Shown: positions 1 through 7,696, counted from the first letter of the stretch. The stretch: 64,000 nt of DNA from Kitasatospora sp. MAP12-44 (GCF_029892095.1 NZ_JARZAE010000004.1:4774001-4838000); one strand, 5' to 3'. Made by a program: numbers and translations. The notes: generated by a model not told the origin, from the sequence alone.

Positions 1-1
1 C

Positions 2-442
2 GTCCAACTGGACGCCTTCGCCGCGCATCTGAAGGGTGTTCGGGTCAGCGACGACTACAAGTCGGCGACCGTGGACTCGGGCACCGGCTCGGGGCGGCTG
101 CCGTACGCCAACGTCGAGAACCTGCTCGGCTTGGACTCCCGCACCACCCTGGGCTACGGCGGGCCCGGCCTGCTCAAGGTCAGCGTCAGTGTGCTGGGCC
201 AGCAGCTCAGCACCACGGTCAAGCTGCGCACCGAGGGCAACAAGGTGCTGGTGGACAGCGTGGGGAACATCCCGGGCGTGGGGATGGTGCCGGGGGTCAG
301 CGGGATGGTCTCCTCGGCGATCGGCTCCCGGAGCTTCGCCCTGCAGAACATGCCGGTCGGCTTGAGCCTGAGCCAGGTCACGCCGCAGCCGGACGGGCTC
401 GTGCTGGCCTTCCAGGGCACCTCGCTGCAGCTGATGGGCTGA
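2..442 (+). CDS. LmeA-like (DUF2993) phospholipid-binding protein, C-terminal part
   Basis: The 5' end lies outside the window; 146 codons are visible and end in TGA. The part seen is a small-residue-rich beta-type segment with alternating polar and hydrophobic residues and no membrane helix. That fits the C-terminal half of the DUF2993/LmeA family of secreted lipid-binding proteins, which in mycobacteria bind phosphoinositides and affect lipomannan. No catalytic motif is visible. The family call rests on general resemblance of the VSVSVLGQQ...LRTEGNKVLVD pattern, so it is moderate. The following 200 bases hold no gene. Confidence 0.55.
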   Translation, partial: VQLDAFAAHLKGVRVSDDYKSATVDSGTGSGRLPYANVENLLGLDSRTTLGYGGPGLLKVSVSVLGQQLSTTVKLRTEGNKVLVDSVGNIPGVGMVPGVSGMVSSAIGSRSFALQNMPVGLSLSQVTPQPDGLVLAFQGTSLQLMG

Positions 443-649
443 CCGCCGGCCAGACCCTGCCATCCCGCCCCGTGAGACGCGCCGCCCGGCGCGACGAAGG
501 AGGGGCGGCGCAAAGCGCCTCGAACGAAGGGTGGCGGCGGGCGACGGGTGGGCGGCGGCGTTCAGTGGGGAGTTTCGGCCCGTGCAGCAAGGGAGCCAAG
601 GGTGAAATCCCATTCCCCGGACATATTTGTCTCAGCATTCGACACTCTG

Positions 650-679
650 GTGACAGAGGCACTCTCCGGTCCCTAGCAT
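650..679 (+). promoter_or_regulatory. Putative housekeeping promoter, leaderless start of the Cys leader peptide
   Basis: A GTGACA hexamer (650-655) and a TAGCAT hexamer (674-679) are separated by 18 bases, close to the streptomycete TTGACn/TAGRnT pattern. The ATG of the leader peptide begins 8 bases after the -10 box, so transcription would start at or next to that ATG and the message would be leaderless. No Shine-Dalgarno sequence precedes the ATG, which agrees with this. Confidence 0.5.
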
Positions 680-686
680 CGTCAGC

Positions 687-767
687 ATGAAGCGACAGGC
701 GGACCTCACCAAGCGGCGGGCGGTAGACCTCTGCCGCGTGGCCGCCTGCCTGTGTCGAAAGCGCTGA
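687..767 (+). CDS. Cysteine-rich leader peptide (26 aa) of the sulfurtransferase operon
   Basis: This 27-codon reading frame has the form MKRQ...DLCRVAACLCRKR with three Cys codons (TGC, TGC, TGT) in its last eleven residues, then TGA. Short peptides of this kind (LTxRRAVDLCR...) precede sulfur-assimilation genes in many streptomycetes, and Cys-rich upstream frames in mycobacteria act as cysteine-responsive attenuators. It lies about 225 bases before the rhodanese gene. A GC-rich inverted repeat just after the stop (770-774 with 799-803) might form part of an attenuator. Ribosome stalling at the Cys codons when cysteine is scarce is inferred. The late codons include uncommon CGA and TGT. Confidence 0.75.
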   Translation: MKRQADLTKRRAVDLCRVAACLCRKR

Positions 768-898
768 TCGGCGGCCCGGTCCGGCAGTATTTGACTCGCC
801 GCCACGCCCTTTCTCCGGCCTGAACAGGCAACTCCCGCCTTCGGTCGACCCCCCTACTCCCGCCCGATGGCAATCTGGCTTCGCCCCGTCTCACTATC

Positions 899-936
899 CG
901 GACATTTATTCGGACAATCGGGACGGAAGATCGGAC
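899..936 (+). repeat. CGGAC direct repeats in the leader
   Basis: CGGAC occurs at 899-903, 911-915 and 932-936, with a CGGGAC variant at 919-924. The two TCGGAC copies start 21 bases apart, about two helical turns. The array sits between the leader peptide and the rhodanese start codon and could be a protein-binding site or part of an RNA structure. Confidence 0.3.
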
Positions 937-992
937 CAGACCGCGCCGGGCACCCACCTTCCGCCAACCGCCCCCGGATGGAGATACATCTC

Positions 993-1835
993 ATGAGCCG
1001 CAGTGACGTCCTGGTCGATGCCGACTGGGTCCAGGCGCACCTGGACGACCCGAAGGTCGTCGTCGTCGAGGTCGACGAGGACACCGCCGCGTACGACAAG
1101 AACCACATCCGCAACGCCGTCCGGATCGACTGGAAGAAGGACCTCCAGGACCCGGTCCGCCGCGACTTCGTCGACCAGGCCGGCTTCGAGGCGCTGCTGA
1201 GCGCCAAGGGCATCGCCAACGACGACACCGTGGTGCTCTACGGCGGCAACAACAACTGGTTCGCCTCGTACGCCTTCTGGTACTTCAAGCTGTACGGCCA
1301 CGGCGACGTCCGCCTGCTGGACGGCGGCCGCAAGAAGTGGGAGCTGGACTCCCGCGACCTGGTCGACGGCGCCGAGGTCCCCAGCCGCGCGGCCACCACG
1401 TACAAGGCGCAGGCCCAGGACACCTCGCTGCGCGCGTTCCGCGACGACGTGCTCGCCGCGATCGGCAGCAAGAACCTGGTCGACGTCCGCTCGCCCGACG
1501 AGTTCTCCGGCCGCCTGCTCGCCCCGGCCCACCTCCCGCAGGAGCAGTCGCAGCGCCCGGGCCACGTGCCGAGCGCCCGCAACATCCCGTGGTCGAAGAA
1601 CGCCAACGACGACGGCACCTTCAAGTCCAATGACGAGCTCACCGCGCTGTACCAGGCCGAGGGCGTGGACCTGGCGCAGGACACCATCGCCTACTGCCGC
1701 ATCGGCGAGCGCTCCGCGCTCACCTGGTTCGTGCTGCACCAGCTGCTCGGCCAGCAGAACGTCAAGAACTACGACGGTTCGTGGACCGAGTACGGCAGCC
1801 TGGTGGGCGTGCCGATCGAGCTCGGCGCCAACTGA
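993..1835 (+). CDS. Thiosulfate/3-mercaptopyruvate-type sulfurtransferase (two-domain rhodanese, CysA2-like)
   Basis: The 280-residue protein has two rhodanese folds; the second carries the active-site loop CRIGERS at about residues 235-241. This matches the thiosulfate sulfurtransferase class of actinobacteria (CysA2/CysA3 of M. tuberculosis). The catalytic Cys takes sulfane sulfur from thiosulfate as a persulfide and passes it to acceptors in the cytoplasm. I use the ATG at 993 because GGAG lies nine bases upstream; an in-frame ATG at 978 would add five residues. It is followed after 35 bases by an sseC-like gene, the same pairing as in M. tuberculosis. The Cys-rich leader upstream suggests control by cysteine supply. 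Confidence 0.9.
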   Translation: MSRSDVLVDADWVQAHLDDPKVVVVEVDEDTAAYDKNHIRNAVRIDWKKDLQDPVRRDFVDQAGFEALLSAKGIANDDTVVLYGGNNNWFASYAFWYFKLYGHGDVRLLDGGRKKWELDSRDLVDGAEVPSRAATTYKAQAQDTSLRAFRDDVLAAIGSKNLVDVRSPDEFSGRLLAPAHLPQEQSQRPGHVPSARNIPWSKNANDDGTFKSNDELTALYQAEGVDLAQDTIAYCRIGERSALTWFVLHQLLGQQNVKNYDGSWTEYGSLVGVPIELGAN

Positions 1836-1870
1836 GCACCGCGCAGTACACCGTAAGCAAGGAGACCGAC

Positions 1871-2161
1871 ATGTGTGGTGCGAAGGCCGGCGGCCCGGAT
1901 CTGGCAGGAGTAGACGTGGCGAACGAGACGATCATTCAGGGTGCGGTCACCCGCGACGGTGAGCCGGTCAACGGCTACGTCCGGCTGCTGGACGAGGGCG
2001 GCGAGTTCACCGCCGAGGTGCCCACCTCGGCCACCGGGCAGTTCCGCTTCTTCGCGGCTCCCGGCAAGTGGACCGTGCGCGCGCTGGTTCCGGGCGCGAC
2101 CGTGGACCGTGTGGTGGTCGCCTCCCAGGGCGCCCAGACCGAGGTCCCGATCGCGGTCTGA
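1871..2161 (+). CDS. sseC: DUF1416 / SseC-like protein
   Basis: A 96-residue protein beginning MCGAKAGGPDLAG with an AAGGAG ribosome site seven bases before the ATG. Most of it is a compact beta fold with a pattern (GAVTRDGEPVNGYVRLLDEGGEFTA split over several strands) typical of DUF1416. The family is tied by gene order to two-domain sulfurtransferases in actinobacteria, where it is called SseC. The molecular role is not established; a part in sulfur handling is inferred from the operon. A strong hairpin follows, so the operon probably ends here. Confidence 0.8.
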   Translation: MCGAKAGGPDLAGVDVANETIIQGAVTRDGEPVNGYVRLLDEGGEFTAEVPTSATGQFRFFAAPGKWTVRALVPGATVDRVVVASQGAQTEVPIAV

Positions 2162-2197
2162 CGTTCCGCGCCGGGCGTGACCCGACGCAAGCCGACA

Positions 2198-2229
2198 CCG
2201 AGAGCCCCTGCCACGGCGGGGGCTCTCGG
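2198..2229 (+). terminator. Hairpin terminator after sseC
   Basis: CCGAGAGCCCC (2198-2208) pairs perfectly with GGGGCTCTCGG (2219-2229) around a ten-base loop. There is no T run, as is usual in these genomes. Confidence 0.7.
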
Positions 2230-2244
2230 CCGTACCGTGGTGGT

Positions 2245-2505
2245 GTGCAGCCCCGGCGTAGACACGTCTACTACTTCGTGATGATGGGCGGGTGCCTCGG
2301 GCTCTTCGTCCTGGCCTGGGGCGTGGTGCGCTTCTTCTCGGTCCCGGCGGCGATCGGCATGTGCGTGGTGGCCATGGTCATCCCGCCGCTGGCGGCGATC
2401 TTCGCCAACAAGCGCGACCCGGAGGACGACTGGTGGAACGACCCGCGCTGGGACGACCCCAAGTGGGACGAGCCGGGGCACGACCGCGACCGGCCCGATC
2501 AGTAG
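2245..2505 (+). CDS. Small membrane protein, DUF3099 type
   Basis: An 86-residue product: a short basic N-terminus (QPRRRH), two adjacent hydrophobic segments (about residues 8-26 and 31-48, the second ending in VIPPLAAI), then an acidic, Trp-rich tail with repeats of the form WDDPKWDE. This arrangement is that of streptomycete DUF3099 membrane proteins; the function is unknown. The GTG start at 2245 lies 15 bases after the preceding terminator, so its promoter must overlap that hairpin or it depends on read-through. It ends nine bases from the convergent DsrE gene. Confidence 0.65.
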   Translation: MQPRRRHVYYFVMMGGCLGLFVLAWGVVRFFSVPAAIGMCVVAMVIPPLAAIFANKRDPEDDWWNDPRWDDPKWDEPGHDRDRPDQ

Positions 2506-2514
2506 ACCAGCGGA

Positions 2515-2877
2515 TCAGTAGACGAGCGCCTGCACGCCGTCGGCCATGATCTCACTGAGGAAGACCTGGGCGCCCGCGATGCGGACACCGGGCACGGTGT
2601 CCGCCTGCTCGATCCCGCGCCGCACCGCGCACTGGGTGCAGAGCGTGAGGGTGCCGGCCGCCAGCACCGAGTCCAGCAGGTCGGCCAGCGGCGCGGCGTG
2701 CGGCAGCTCGAACTCCTCCGCCCGGCCGGGCAGTGCGAACCAGGACGCCTCCCCGGTGAGCCAGAGCGAGACCTCGACCCCGCTGGCGACCGCGACGGCC
2801 GCGACGGTGAACGCCTGCGAGCACCGCTCGGGCGCATCGGTTCCGGCAGTGACCTTGATGACCAGCTTCTTCGACAC
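2515..2877 (-). CDS. DsrE/DsrF-like family protein
   Basis: This 120-residue soluble protein opens with KKLVIKVTAGTDAPERC and has a CTQCAVRRG motif near residue 80. DsrE/TusD-type proteins share the fold, and in some the conserved Cys carries persulfide sulfur. Two close Cys residues make a sulfur-transfer role possible, and the neighbouring sulfurtransferase fits this, but many actinobacterial members are uncharacterised. It is transcribed towards the DUF3099 gene. Confidence 0.75.
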   Translation of the reverse strand: MSKKLVIKVTAGTDAPERCSQAFTVAAVAVASGVEVSLWLTGEASWFALPGRAEEFELPHAAPLADLLDSVLAAGTLTLCTQCAVRRGIEQADTVPGVRIAGAQVFLSEIMADGVQALVY

Positions 2878-3010
2878 CCTGCGAGCTTAGACCGACCGGC
2901 AAATGGAGGGCGATCGGGCGTGTGGTGGGCCTCACCGCGAATGACCGATCGCCGCCGGATAGACTCGCGCCGTCATATTCTGTCCGCTATCGCCGTACCG
3001 GGAGCGCACC

Positions 3011-3118
3011 GTGAGTGGTCTCGAACTCTTCTTCGACGGCCTGCTGGCCCTGATGGCCGTCCTGATCACCTGGTTCGCCATCTTCTCCGTGATGAAGCTG
3101 TACCAGGGCCAGCGCTGA
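3011..3118 (+). CDS. 35-residue single-span membrane peptide
   Basis: GTG start with GGGAG at 3000-3004, six bases upstream. The peptide has one hydrophobic segment (about residues 7-29, LELFFDGLLALMAVLIT and onward) and ends KLYQGQR. Its size, good ribosome site and clean transmembrane character argue for a real gene. I do not know its function. Confidence 0.6.
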   Translation: MSGLELFFDGLLALMAVLITWFAIFSVMKLYQGQR

Positions 3119-3188
3119 CCTCTGCCGTACGGTGGAAGCCGTACGGCCGAGCCGGCCCGCCCCCCTTTCCCCGACTGCGACCAGGATC

Positions 3189-3791
3189 ATGATCGAGATT
3201 CCCTCTGACCTCCACAAGGACGTCGTTTCGCTGGCCTTCCTCCTCGGTACCTGGGAGGGCGCGGGGGTCTACGCCCCTCTGCCAGTTGAAGGGGGCCCTG
3301 GTTCCGAGAAGTGCAACTTCGGCCAGGAGGTCGTGTTCCGGCACGACGGCCGGCCGTTCCTGGAGTTCCGCTCGCGGACCTGGGTGCTGGACGAGCAGGG
3401 TGAGAAGATCCGCCCGCTGGAGAACGAGCACGCCTTCTGGCGGATCACCAGCAACCACCAGGGCACCAGCGGCGAGCGCGGTGTGGAGATCTCCGCCGTG
3501 CGCGACGACGGCACCGTGGAGATCTGGTACGGCGAGCTCGCCGACGGCAAGCCGCAGATCAACGTGGCCACCGACGCGGTCGCCCGGATCGAGGGCTCGG
3601 CCCCGTACAGCGGCGGCAAGCGGCTGTACGGCTTCGTCAACGACGAGCTGCTCTGGGTCGGCGAGAAGGCCGCCCCCGAGGTGCCGCTGCGGCCCTACAT
3701 GTCCGCGCAGCTCAAGAAGGTGCTCAGCCCGGCCCAGCTGATCAAGGACATCAACGACCTGCCGGACGACGGGATCGCCTTCTTCCGCTGA
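3189..3791 (+). CDS. Nitrobindin-like heme-binding beta-barrel protein (FABP-like/DUF1794)
   Basis: A 200-residue protein with the family signature GTWEGAGVY near residue 20 and a VFRHDGRPFLEFRSRTW strand pair typical of the ten-stranded nitrobindin barrel. Nitrobindins bind ferric heme through a His near the C-terminus and react with nitric oxide or peroxynitrite in the cytoplasm. The start at 3189 gives the usual family N-terminus, but its ribosome site is weak; a start at 3132 would add 19 residues. It lies 68 bases before the Fur-family gene nur. Confidence 0.8.
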   Translation: MIEIPSDLHKDVVSLAFLLGTWEGAGVYAPLPVEGGPGSEKCNFGQEVVFRHDGRPFLEFRSRTWVLDEQGEKIRPLENEHAFWRITSNHQGTSGERGVEISAVRDDGTVEIWYGELADGKPQINVATDAVARIEGSAPYSGGKRLYGFVNDELLWVGEKAAPEVPLRPYMSAQLKKVLSPAQLIKDINDLPDDGIAFFR

Positions 3792-3859
3792 CCGCCGCCC
3801 GCGCGCTGCTGATCCCTACACTGGGTTCCCAGGACCTCTATCCGAGCAGGGGCAGCATC

Positions 3860-4309
3860 GTGGCGAACAACGGGACGACCGCGTCGTCCGACTGGATTAC
3901 CGATCTGCGCGAGCGCGGCTACCGGCTCACCCCGCAGCGCCAGCTGGTGCTGGAGGCGGTCGACGTGCTGGACCACGCCACTCCGGACGAGATCCTCTGC
4001 CAGGTCCGGCTGACCGCCAGCGGGGTCAACATCTCCACGGTCTACCGGACCCTGGAGCTGCTGGAGGAGCTGGGCCTGGTCTCGCACGCCCACCTGGGCC
4101 ACGGTGCGCCGACCTACCACCTGGCGGGTCGGCACACCCACCTGCACCTGGTCTGCCGGGACTGCGACCAGGTCACCGAGACCGACACCGCGATCGCCGC
4201 CCCGCTGATCGACAGCCTGCGCGCCCAGCACGGCTTCGACACCGACCTCAAGCACTTCGCCATCTTCGGCCGCTGCGCCGACTGCACCGCCAAGCTCCCG
4301 CACGCTTAG
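3860..4309 (+). CDS. nur: Nur, nickel-responsive Fur-family repressor
   Basis: A 149-residue Fur-family protein: a winged helix with LTPQRQLVLEAVD and ISTVYRTLELLEELGLVSH, then a metal-binding dimerisation domain with HTHLHLVCRDC and a C-terminal CADC pair. The two CxxC pairs fit the structural zinc site and the clustered His residues fit the regulatory metal site. The recognition region closely resembles Nur of S. coelicolor, which with nickel represses nickel uptake and the iron superoxide dismutase gene; I recall that comparison and did not compute it. GTG start with an AGGGG ribosome site. The targets are probably elsewhere in the genome. Confidence 0.85.
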   Translation: MANNGTTASSDWITDLRERGYRLTPQRQLVLEAVDVLDHATPDEILCQVRLTASGVNISTVYRTLELLEELGLVSHAHLGHGAPTYHLAGRHTHLHLVCRDCDQVTETDTAIAAPLIDSLRAQHGFDTDLKHFAIFGRCADCTAKLPHA

Positions 4310-4325
4310 TCGTAAGCTGGCGGCT

Positions 4326-5291
4326 ATGAAGAGCCCGCTGCTGTCCCTGCCCGGTGCCGTCTCCGCCGAGGGGGCCGACGAGGGCGTCGCGGCCCACTAC
4401 GGCGATCTCTTCCGCGAGCAGCGGGAGTTGGCGGCGGGCCGGTCGTTCGTCGACCTCTCGCACCGCGGTGTGATCACCTTCACCGGCCCCGACCGCCTCT
4501 CCTGGCTGCACCTGCTGCTGACCCAGCACGTCAGCGAGCTGCCGCCGCACCAGGCCACCGAGGCGCTGATCCTCTCGCCGCACGGGCACGTCGAGCACGC
4601 CCTCTACCTGGTCGACGACGGCGCCACCACCTGGGCGCACGTGGAGCCGGGGACGCAGCAGGCGCTGATCGAGTACCTGGAGCGGATGAAGTTCATGTAC
4701 CGGGTGGAGATCGCCGACGCCACCGAGCAGTTCGCGGTGCTGCACGTGGCGGCCGGCTCCACGGTGGGGGTCGACCACGCCGCTGCCGTGCGCGAACTCC
4801 CGTACGGTCGTGACCTGTTCCTGCCGCGCGCCGAACTCGCCGAGCGGGCACCGGAGTTCGGCACGCCGGCCGGGATCTGGGCGTACGAGGCGCTGCGCGT
4901 CGAGGGGCACCGGCCGCGGCTGGGCTTCGAGACCGACCACCGCACCATCCCGCACGAGGTGGACTGGCTGCGTTCCGCCGTCCACCTGCAGAAGGGCTGC
5001 TACCGCGGCCAGGAGACGGTGGCCCGGGTGCACAACCTGGGCAAGCCGCCGCGCCGACTGGTCTTCCTGCACCTGGACGGCACCGAGGAGGTGCTGCCCC
5101 CGCACGGCACCGAGATCCGGCTCGCCTCGGACGGTCCGCAGGCCCGGCCGCTGGGCTTTGTGACCTCCTCGGCCCGGCACTACGAGCTCGGTCCGATCGC
5201 GCTGGCCCTGGTCAAGCGCAATGTGCCGGTGGACGCCGTGCTGCTGGCCGGCACCGTGCCCGGCACCCAGGACGTCGTGGTCCCGCAGTAG
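4326..5291 (+). CDS. CAF17-like 4Fe-4S cluster assembly/insertion protein (YgfZ family)
   Basis: A 321-residue protein with the signature KGCYRGQE around residue 225, the conserved Cys motif of the YgfZ/CAF17 (folate-binding, GcvT-like) family. These proteins help maintain certain Fe-S enzymes, with tetrahydrofolate as likely cofactor. The N-terminal half (FTGPDRLSWLHLLLTQHVS) is the usual GcvT-like domain. ATG start 16 bases after nur, so the two may be cotranscribed. Confidence 0.88.
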   Translation: MKSPLLSLPGAVSAEGADEGVAAHYGDLFREQRELAAGRSFVDLSHRGVITFTGPDRLSWLHLLLTQHVSELPPHQATEALILSPHGHVEHALYLVDDGATTWAHVEPGTQQALIEYLERMKFMYRVEIADATEQFAVLHVAAGSTVGVDHAAAVRELPYGRDLFLPRAELAERAPEFGTPAGIWAYEALRVEGHRPRLGFETDHRTIPHEVDWLRSAVHLQKGCYRGQETVARVHNLGKPPRRLVFLHLDGTEEVLPPHGTEIRLASDGPQARPLGFVTSSARHYELGPIALALVKRNVPVDAVLLAGTVPGTQDVVVPQ

Positions 5292-5322
5292 CCGATAGTC
5301 AGTAGCTCCTACACCTCAGCCC

Positions 5323-5757
5323 CTACACCTCGACCAGCACGGTGAACGGCCCCTCGTTCACCAGTGACACCCGCATGTCCGCCCCGAATCGGCCGGTCTC
5401 CACCGTGGCGCCGAGCGCGCGCAGCTGCGCGACCACCTCGTCGACCAGCGGCTCGGCGACCGGGCCGGGGGCGGCAGCGTTCCAGGTGGGGCGGCGGCCC
5501 TTGCGGGCGTCGCCGTAGAGCGTGAACTGACTGATCACCAGCAGCGGCGCGCCCAGGTCGGAGCAGGACTGCTCGACCTCACCCCCGTCGAAGAGCCGTA
5601 GGGTCCACAGCTTGCGGGCCAGTTGGCCCGCCTTCTCCCGGGTGTCGTCATGGGTCACGCCGACCAGGACGCAGAGCCCCGGCCCGCTGATCGCCCCGAC
5701 CCGCTCCCCGGCCACCGTCACCGCGGCCTCGCTCACCCGCTGTACCACTGCTCGCAT
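5323..5757 (-). CDS. dtd: D-aminoacyl-tRNA deacylase
   Basis: A 144-residue protein starting MRAVVQRVSEAAVTV. It has the catalytic SQFTLYGD motif at 76-83 and the second motif as NEGPFT at 134-139, where most bacteria have NxGPVT. It hydrolyses D-amino acids, and glycine mischarged on tRNA-Ala, using main-chain chemistry at the Gly-Pro motif. The open frame continues 87 codons upstream, but that extension is basic low-complexity sequence and the family start is the ATG at 5757. It converges on the YgfZ gene. Confidence 0.92.
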   Translation of the reverse strand: MRAVVQRVSEAAVTVAGERVGAISGPGLCVLVGVTHDDTREKAGQLARKLWTLRLFDGGEVEQSCSDLGAPLLVISQFTLYGDARKGRRPTWNAAAPGPVAEPLVDEVVAQLRALGATVETGRFGADMRVSLVNEGPFTVLVEV

Positions 5758-6128
5758 GCGGGCCATTCTGCCCGGGGCGCGCGCCGTGCCCGTACGCGCC
5801 GGTGGTGTACGCCGTCTGCACCGGGGCGGGCAGTGTGCTGGCGGCGCCTGCCAGGTCATATCAGCCATACCCGTTCGCCACGGGGCCGTACGGGTGCATC
5901 TGCGCCCCGCGGGCTCCCCCGGAGTGGCACGATTCGGGACGGCGCCGGGCTTCCAGTCGGGCGGGAGTGCGACGGCCGTTCGAGCTCTCGTACGTCCGTA
6001 CCGGGCGCGCTCGCTCAAGTGGGTGGCGCCGGGCCGGTCGGGAACCCCACGGGGGCCGACGGGCGTGCCTCAGGGGGAGTGCGTGCGGCCGTAAGGGCGG
6101 GACCAGGACAACGGCAGGTGGTTGGTCG
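5758..6128. other. 371-base intergenic region between dtd and rsiG
   Basis: Divergent intergenic space. It must hold the promoters of dtd (leftward) and rsiG (rightward). I see no convincing -10/-35 pair, operator palindrome or RNA gene. An AGGTGG ribosome site lies just before the rsiG ATG. Confidence 0.4.
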
Positions 6129-6680
6129 ATGGACACGAACAGAGTGCCGAGCGAACCGGCGGTGGCGCCCACGGCGCTGGAGGAGCTCGGCCTCGACGCG
6201 CTGCGGACGCTGCGCCGCGACGTCCTGGAGCAGGAGGCGGACCTCTCGTACCTGCGCCGGCTGCTGCAGGGCCGGGTGGACATCCTGCGCGCCGAGCTCG
6301 ACCGCCGCACCCTGGACCGCCGCAGTCGCCCGGTCCACCCGGACACCCTGCTGCACCGGCTGCCGCAGATCCTGGCCGATGCGCCGTCACCCGTGCGCAG
6401 CTCCCGGCATATGACGCTCGGGCCGCCGCGCGGCGAGCAGTACCGCGAGGAGGCGGACGCCCTGATGGGCGACGTCCAGCTGGCCGACCTGGCCGCGCAC
6501 GCCTCCGCCGAGCTGCTGGCGGCGCTGGACCGGCTCACCGCGCACGAGCGCTCGGTGTCCGGGCGGCGCCAGCTGCTGCAGCGGACGGCGGACGGCTGCA
6601 GCGCTGAGATCACCCGGCGGTACCGTGAGGGTGAAGCGCGGGTCGAAGACCTGCTCGCCGGAGGCTCGCCGGCCGACTGA
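6129..6680 (+). CDS. rsiG: RsiG, c-di-GMP-dependent anti-sigma factor for WhiG
   Basis: A 183-residue all-helical protein that carries the RsiG signature E(X)3S(X)2R(X)3Q(X)3D twice: E36-S40-R43-Q47-D51 on one helix and E140-S144-R147-Q151-D155 on another. In S. venezuelae RsiG these two helices pair as an antiparallel coiled coil, bind a c-di-GMP dimer and hold the sporulation sigma factor WhiG inactive until c-di-GMP falls. Both copies are intact, so ligand binding is expected. ATG start with AGGTGG seven bases upstream. The diguanylate cyclase gene cdgB lies about 20 kb downstream. Confidence 0.92.
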   Translation: MDTNRVPSEPAVAPTALEELGLDALRTLRRDVLEQEADLSYLRRLLQGRVDILRAELDRRTLDRRSRPVHPDTLLHRLPQILADAPSPVRSSRHMTLGPPRGEQYREEADALMGDVQLADLAAHASAELLAALDRLTAHERSVSGRRQLLQRTADGCSAEITRRYREGEARVEDLLAGGSPAD

Positions 6681-6739
6681 GACCCGGTCGGAGCCGATGC
6701 CACCGGATCCCCCGTCCGCTCCGGAAGGCTCCCACCCCC

Positions 6740-7696
6740 ATGCCTGACTCTGCTGATGTCCTGCCCGTCCTCGCCGAGGTGGTGCGCTCCGGTTTCACCG
6801 AGGGCCACCACCGGGGTTCGCTGGTGGTCCTCGCCGCCGACGGCTCGGTGGACCTCGCGCTCGGCGAGCCCGAGCGTCCGATCTTCCCGCGGTCCTGCAA
6901 CAAGCCCTTCCAGGCGGTGGCCACGCTGCGGGCCGGCCTGCCGATCGAGGGCGAGCTGCTGGCGCTGGCGGCCGCGAGTCACTCGGGAGAATCGTTTCAC
7001 CTGGACGGTGTGCGGACCATCCTGTCCGGCGCGGGCCTGACCGCCGACGCCCTGCAGACCCCGTCCGACCTGCCGCTCGACCAGGTCGAGGCCGAGCTCC
7101 TGCTGGCGGCCGGCGGCACCCGGGCCCCGCTGCTGATGAACTGCTCGGGCAAGCACGCCGCCTGGCTGGCCGCCAGCGTCGCCAACGGCTGGGGGACCGC
7201 GGACTACCTGGACCCCGCCCACCCCGTCCAGCAGCTCGCCCAACAGGCGCTGGAGGAGGCTTCCGGCGAGTCGATAGCCGCCTTCGGGACGGACGGCTGC
7301 GGCGCGCCGCTGCACGCGGTCTCGCTGGTCGGCCTGGCCCGCGGCTACCGCTCGCTGCTGGTCGCCGAGCCGGGCAGCGCGCCGCGCCGGGTCGCCGACG
7401 CGATGCGCGCGCACCCCGAGTACGTGGCCGGCACCCGCCGCCCGGACACCTGGCTGATGCAGGCGGTGCCGGGCGCACTCTCCAAGATGGGCGCCGAGGC
7501 CGTCCAGGCCGTCGCGCTGCCGGACGGGCGGGCGCTCGCCTTCAAGATCGACGACGGGGCCGCCCGCGCGCTCGGTCCGGTGCTGGCGGCGGTGCTGCGC
7601 CGGCTCGGGCTGCGGCACGAGGTGCTGGACCGGATCGGCGCGGCCCCGCTGCACGGCGGCGGCGCGGTGGTCGGCGAGATCCGCGCCGCGATCTGA
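6740..7696 (+). CDS. L-asparaginase, class 3 (Rhizobium etli AII/ReAV type)
   Basis: A 318-residue protein of the Asparaginase_II family, unrelated to E. coli-type asparaginases. The residues expected from the ReAV structure are present: S52 and K55 in SCNKPFQ, S80-H81-S82 in SHSGE, C135 and K138 in CSGKH, and C187 in DGCGAP. The enzyme hydrolyses L-asparagine to aspartate and ammonia; in ReAV the Cys and Lys residues help form a metal/substrate site. No signal peptide is visible, so it is cytoplasmic. It starts 59 bases after rsiG and ends at a strong hairpin. Confidence 0.85.
   Translation: MPDSADVLPVLAEVVRSGFTEGHHRGSLVVLAADGSVDLALGEPERPIFPRSCNKPFQAVATLRAGLPIEGELLALAAASHSGESFHLDGVRTILSGAGLTADALQTPSDLPLDQVEAELLLAAGGTRAPLLMNCSGKHAAWLAASVANGWGTADYLDPAHPVQQLAQQALEEASGESIAAFGTDGCGAPLHAVSLVGLARGYRSLLVAEPGSAPRRVADAMRAHPEYVAGTRRPDTWLMQAVPGALSKMGAEAVQAVALPDGRALAFKIDDGAARALGPVLAAVLRRLGLRHEVLDRIGAAPLHGGGAVVGEIRAAI

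Noticed and set aside
5925..5945. TGGCACGATTCGG as a sigma-54 promoter
   Set aside because: Spacing to a GC element is wrong and streptomycetes lack sigma-54.
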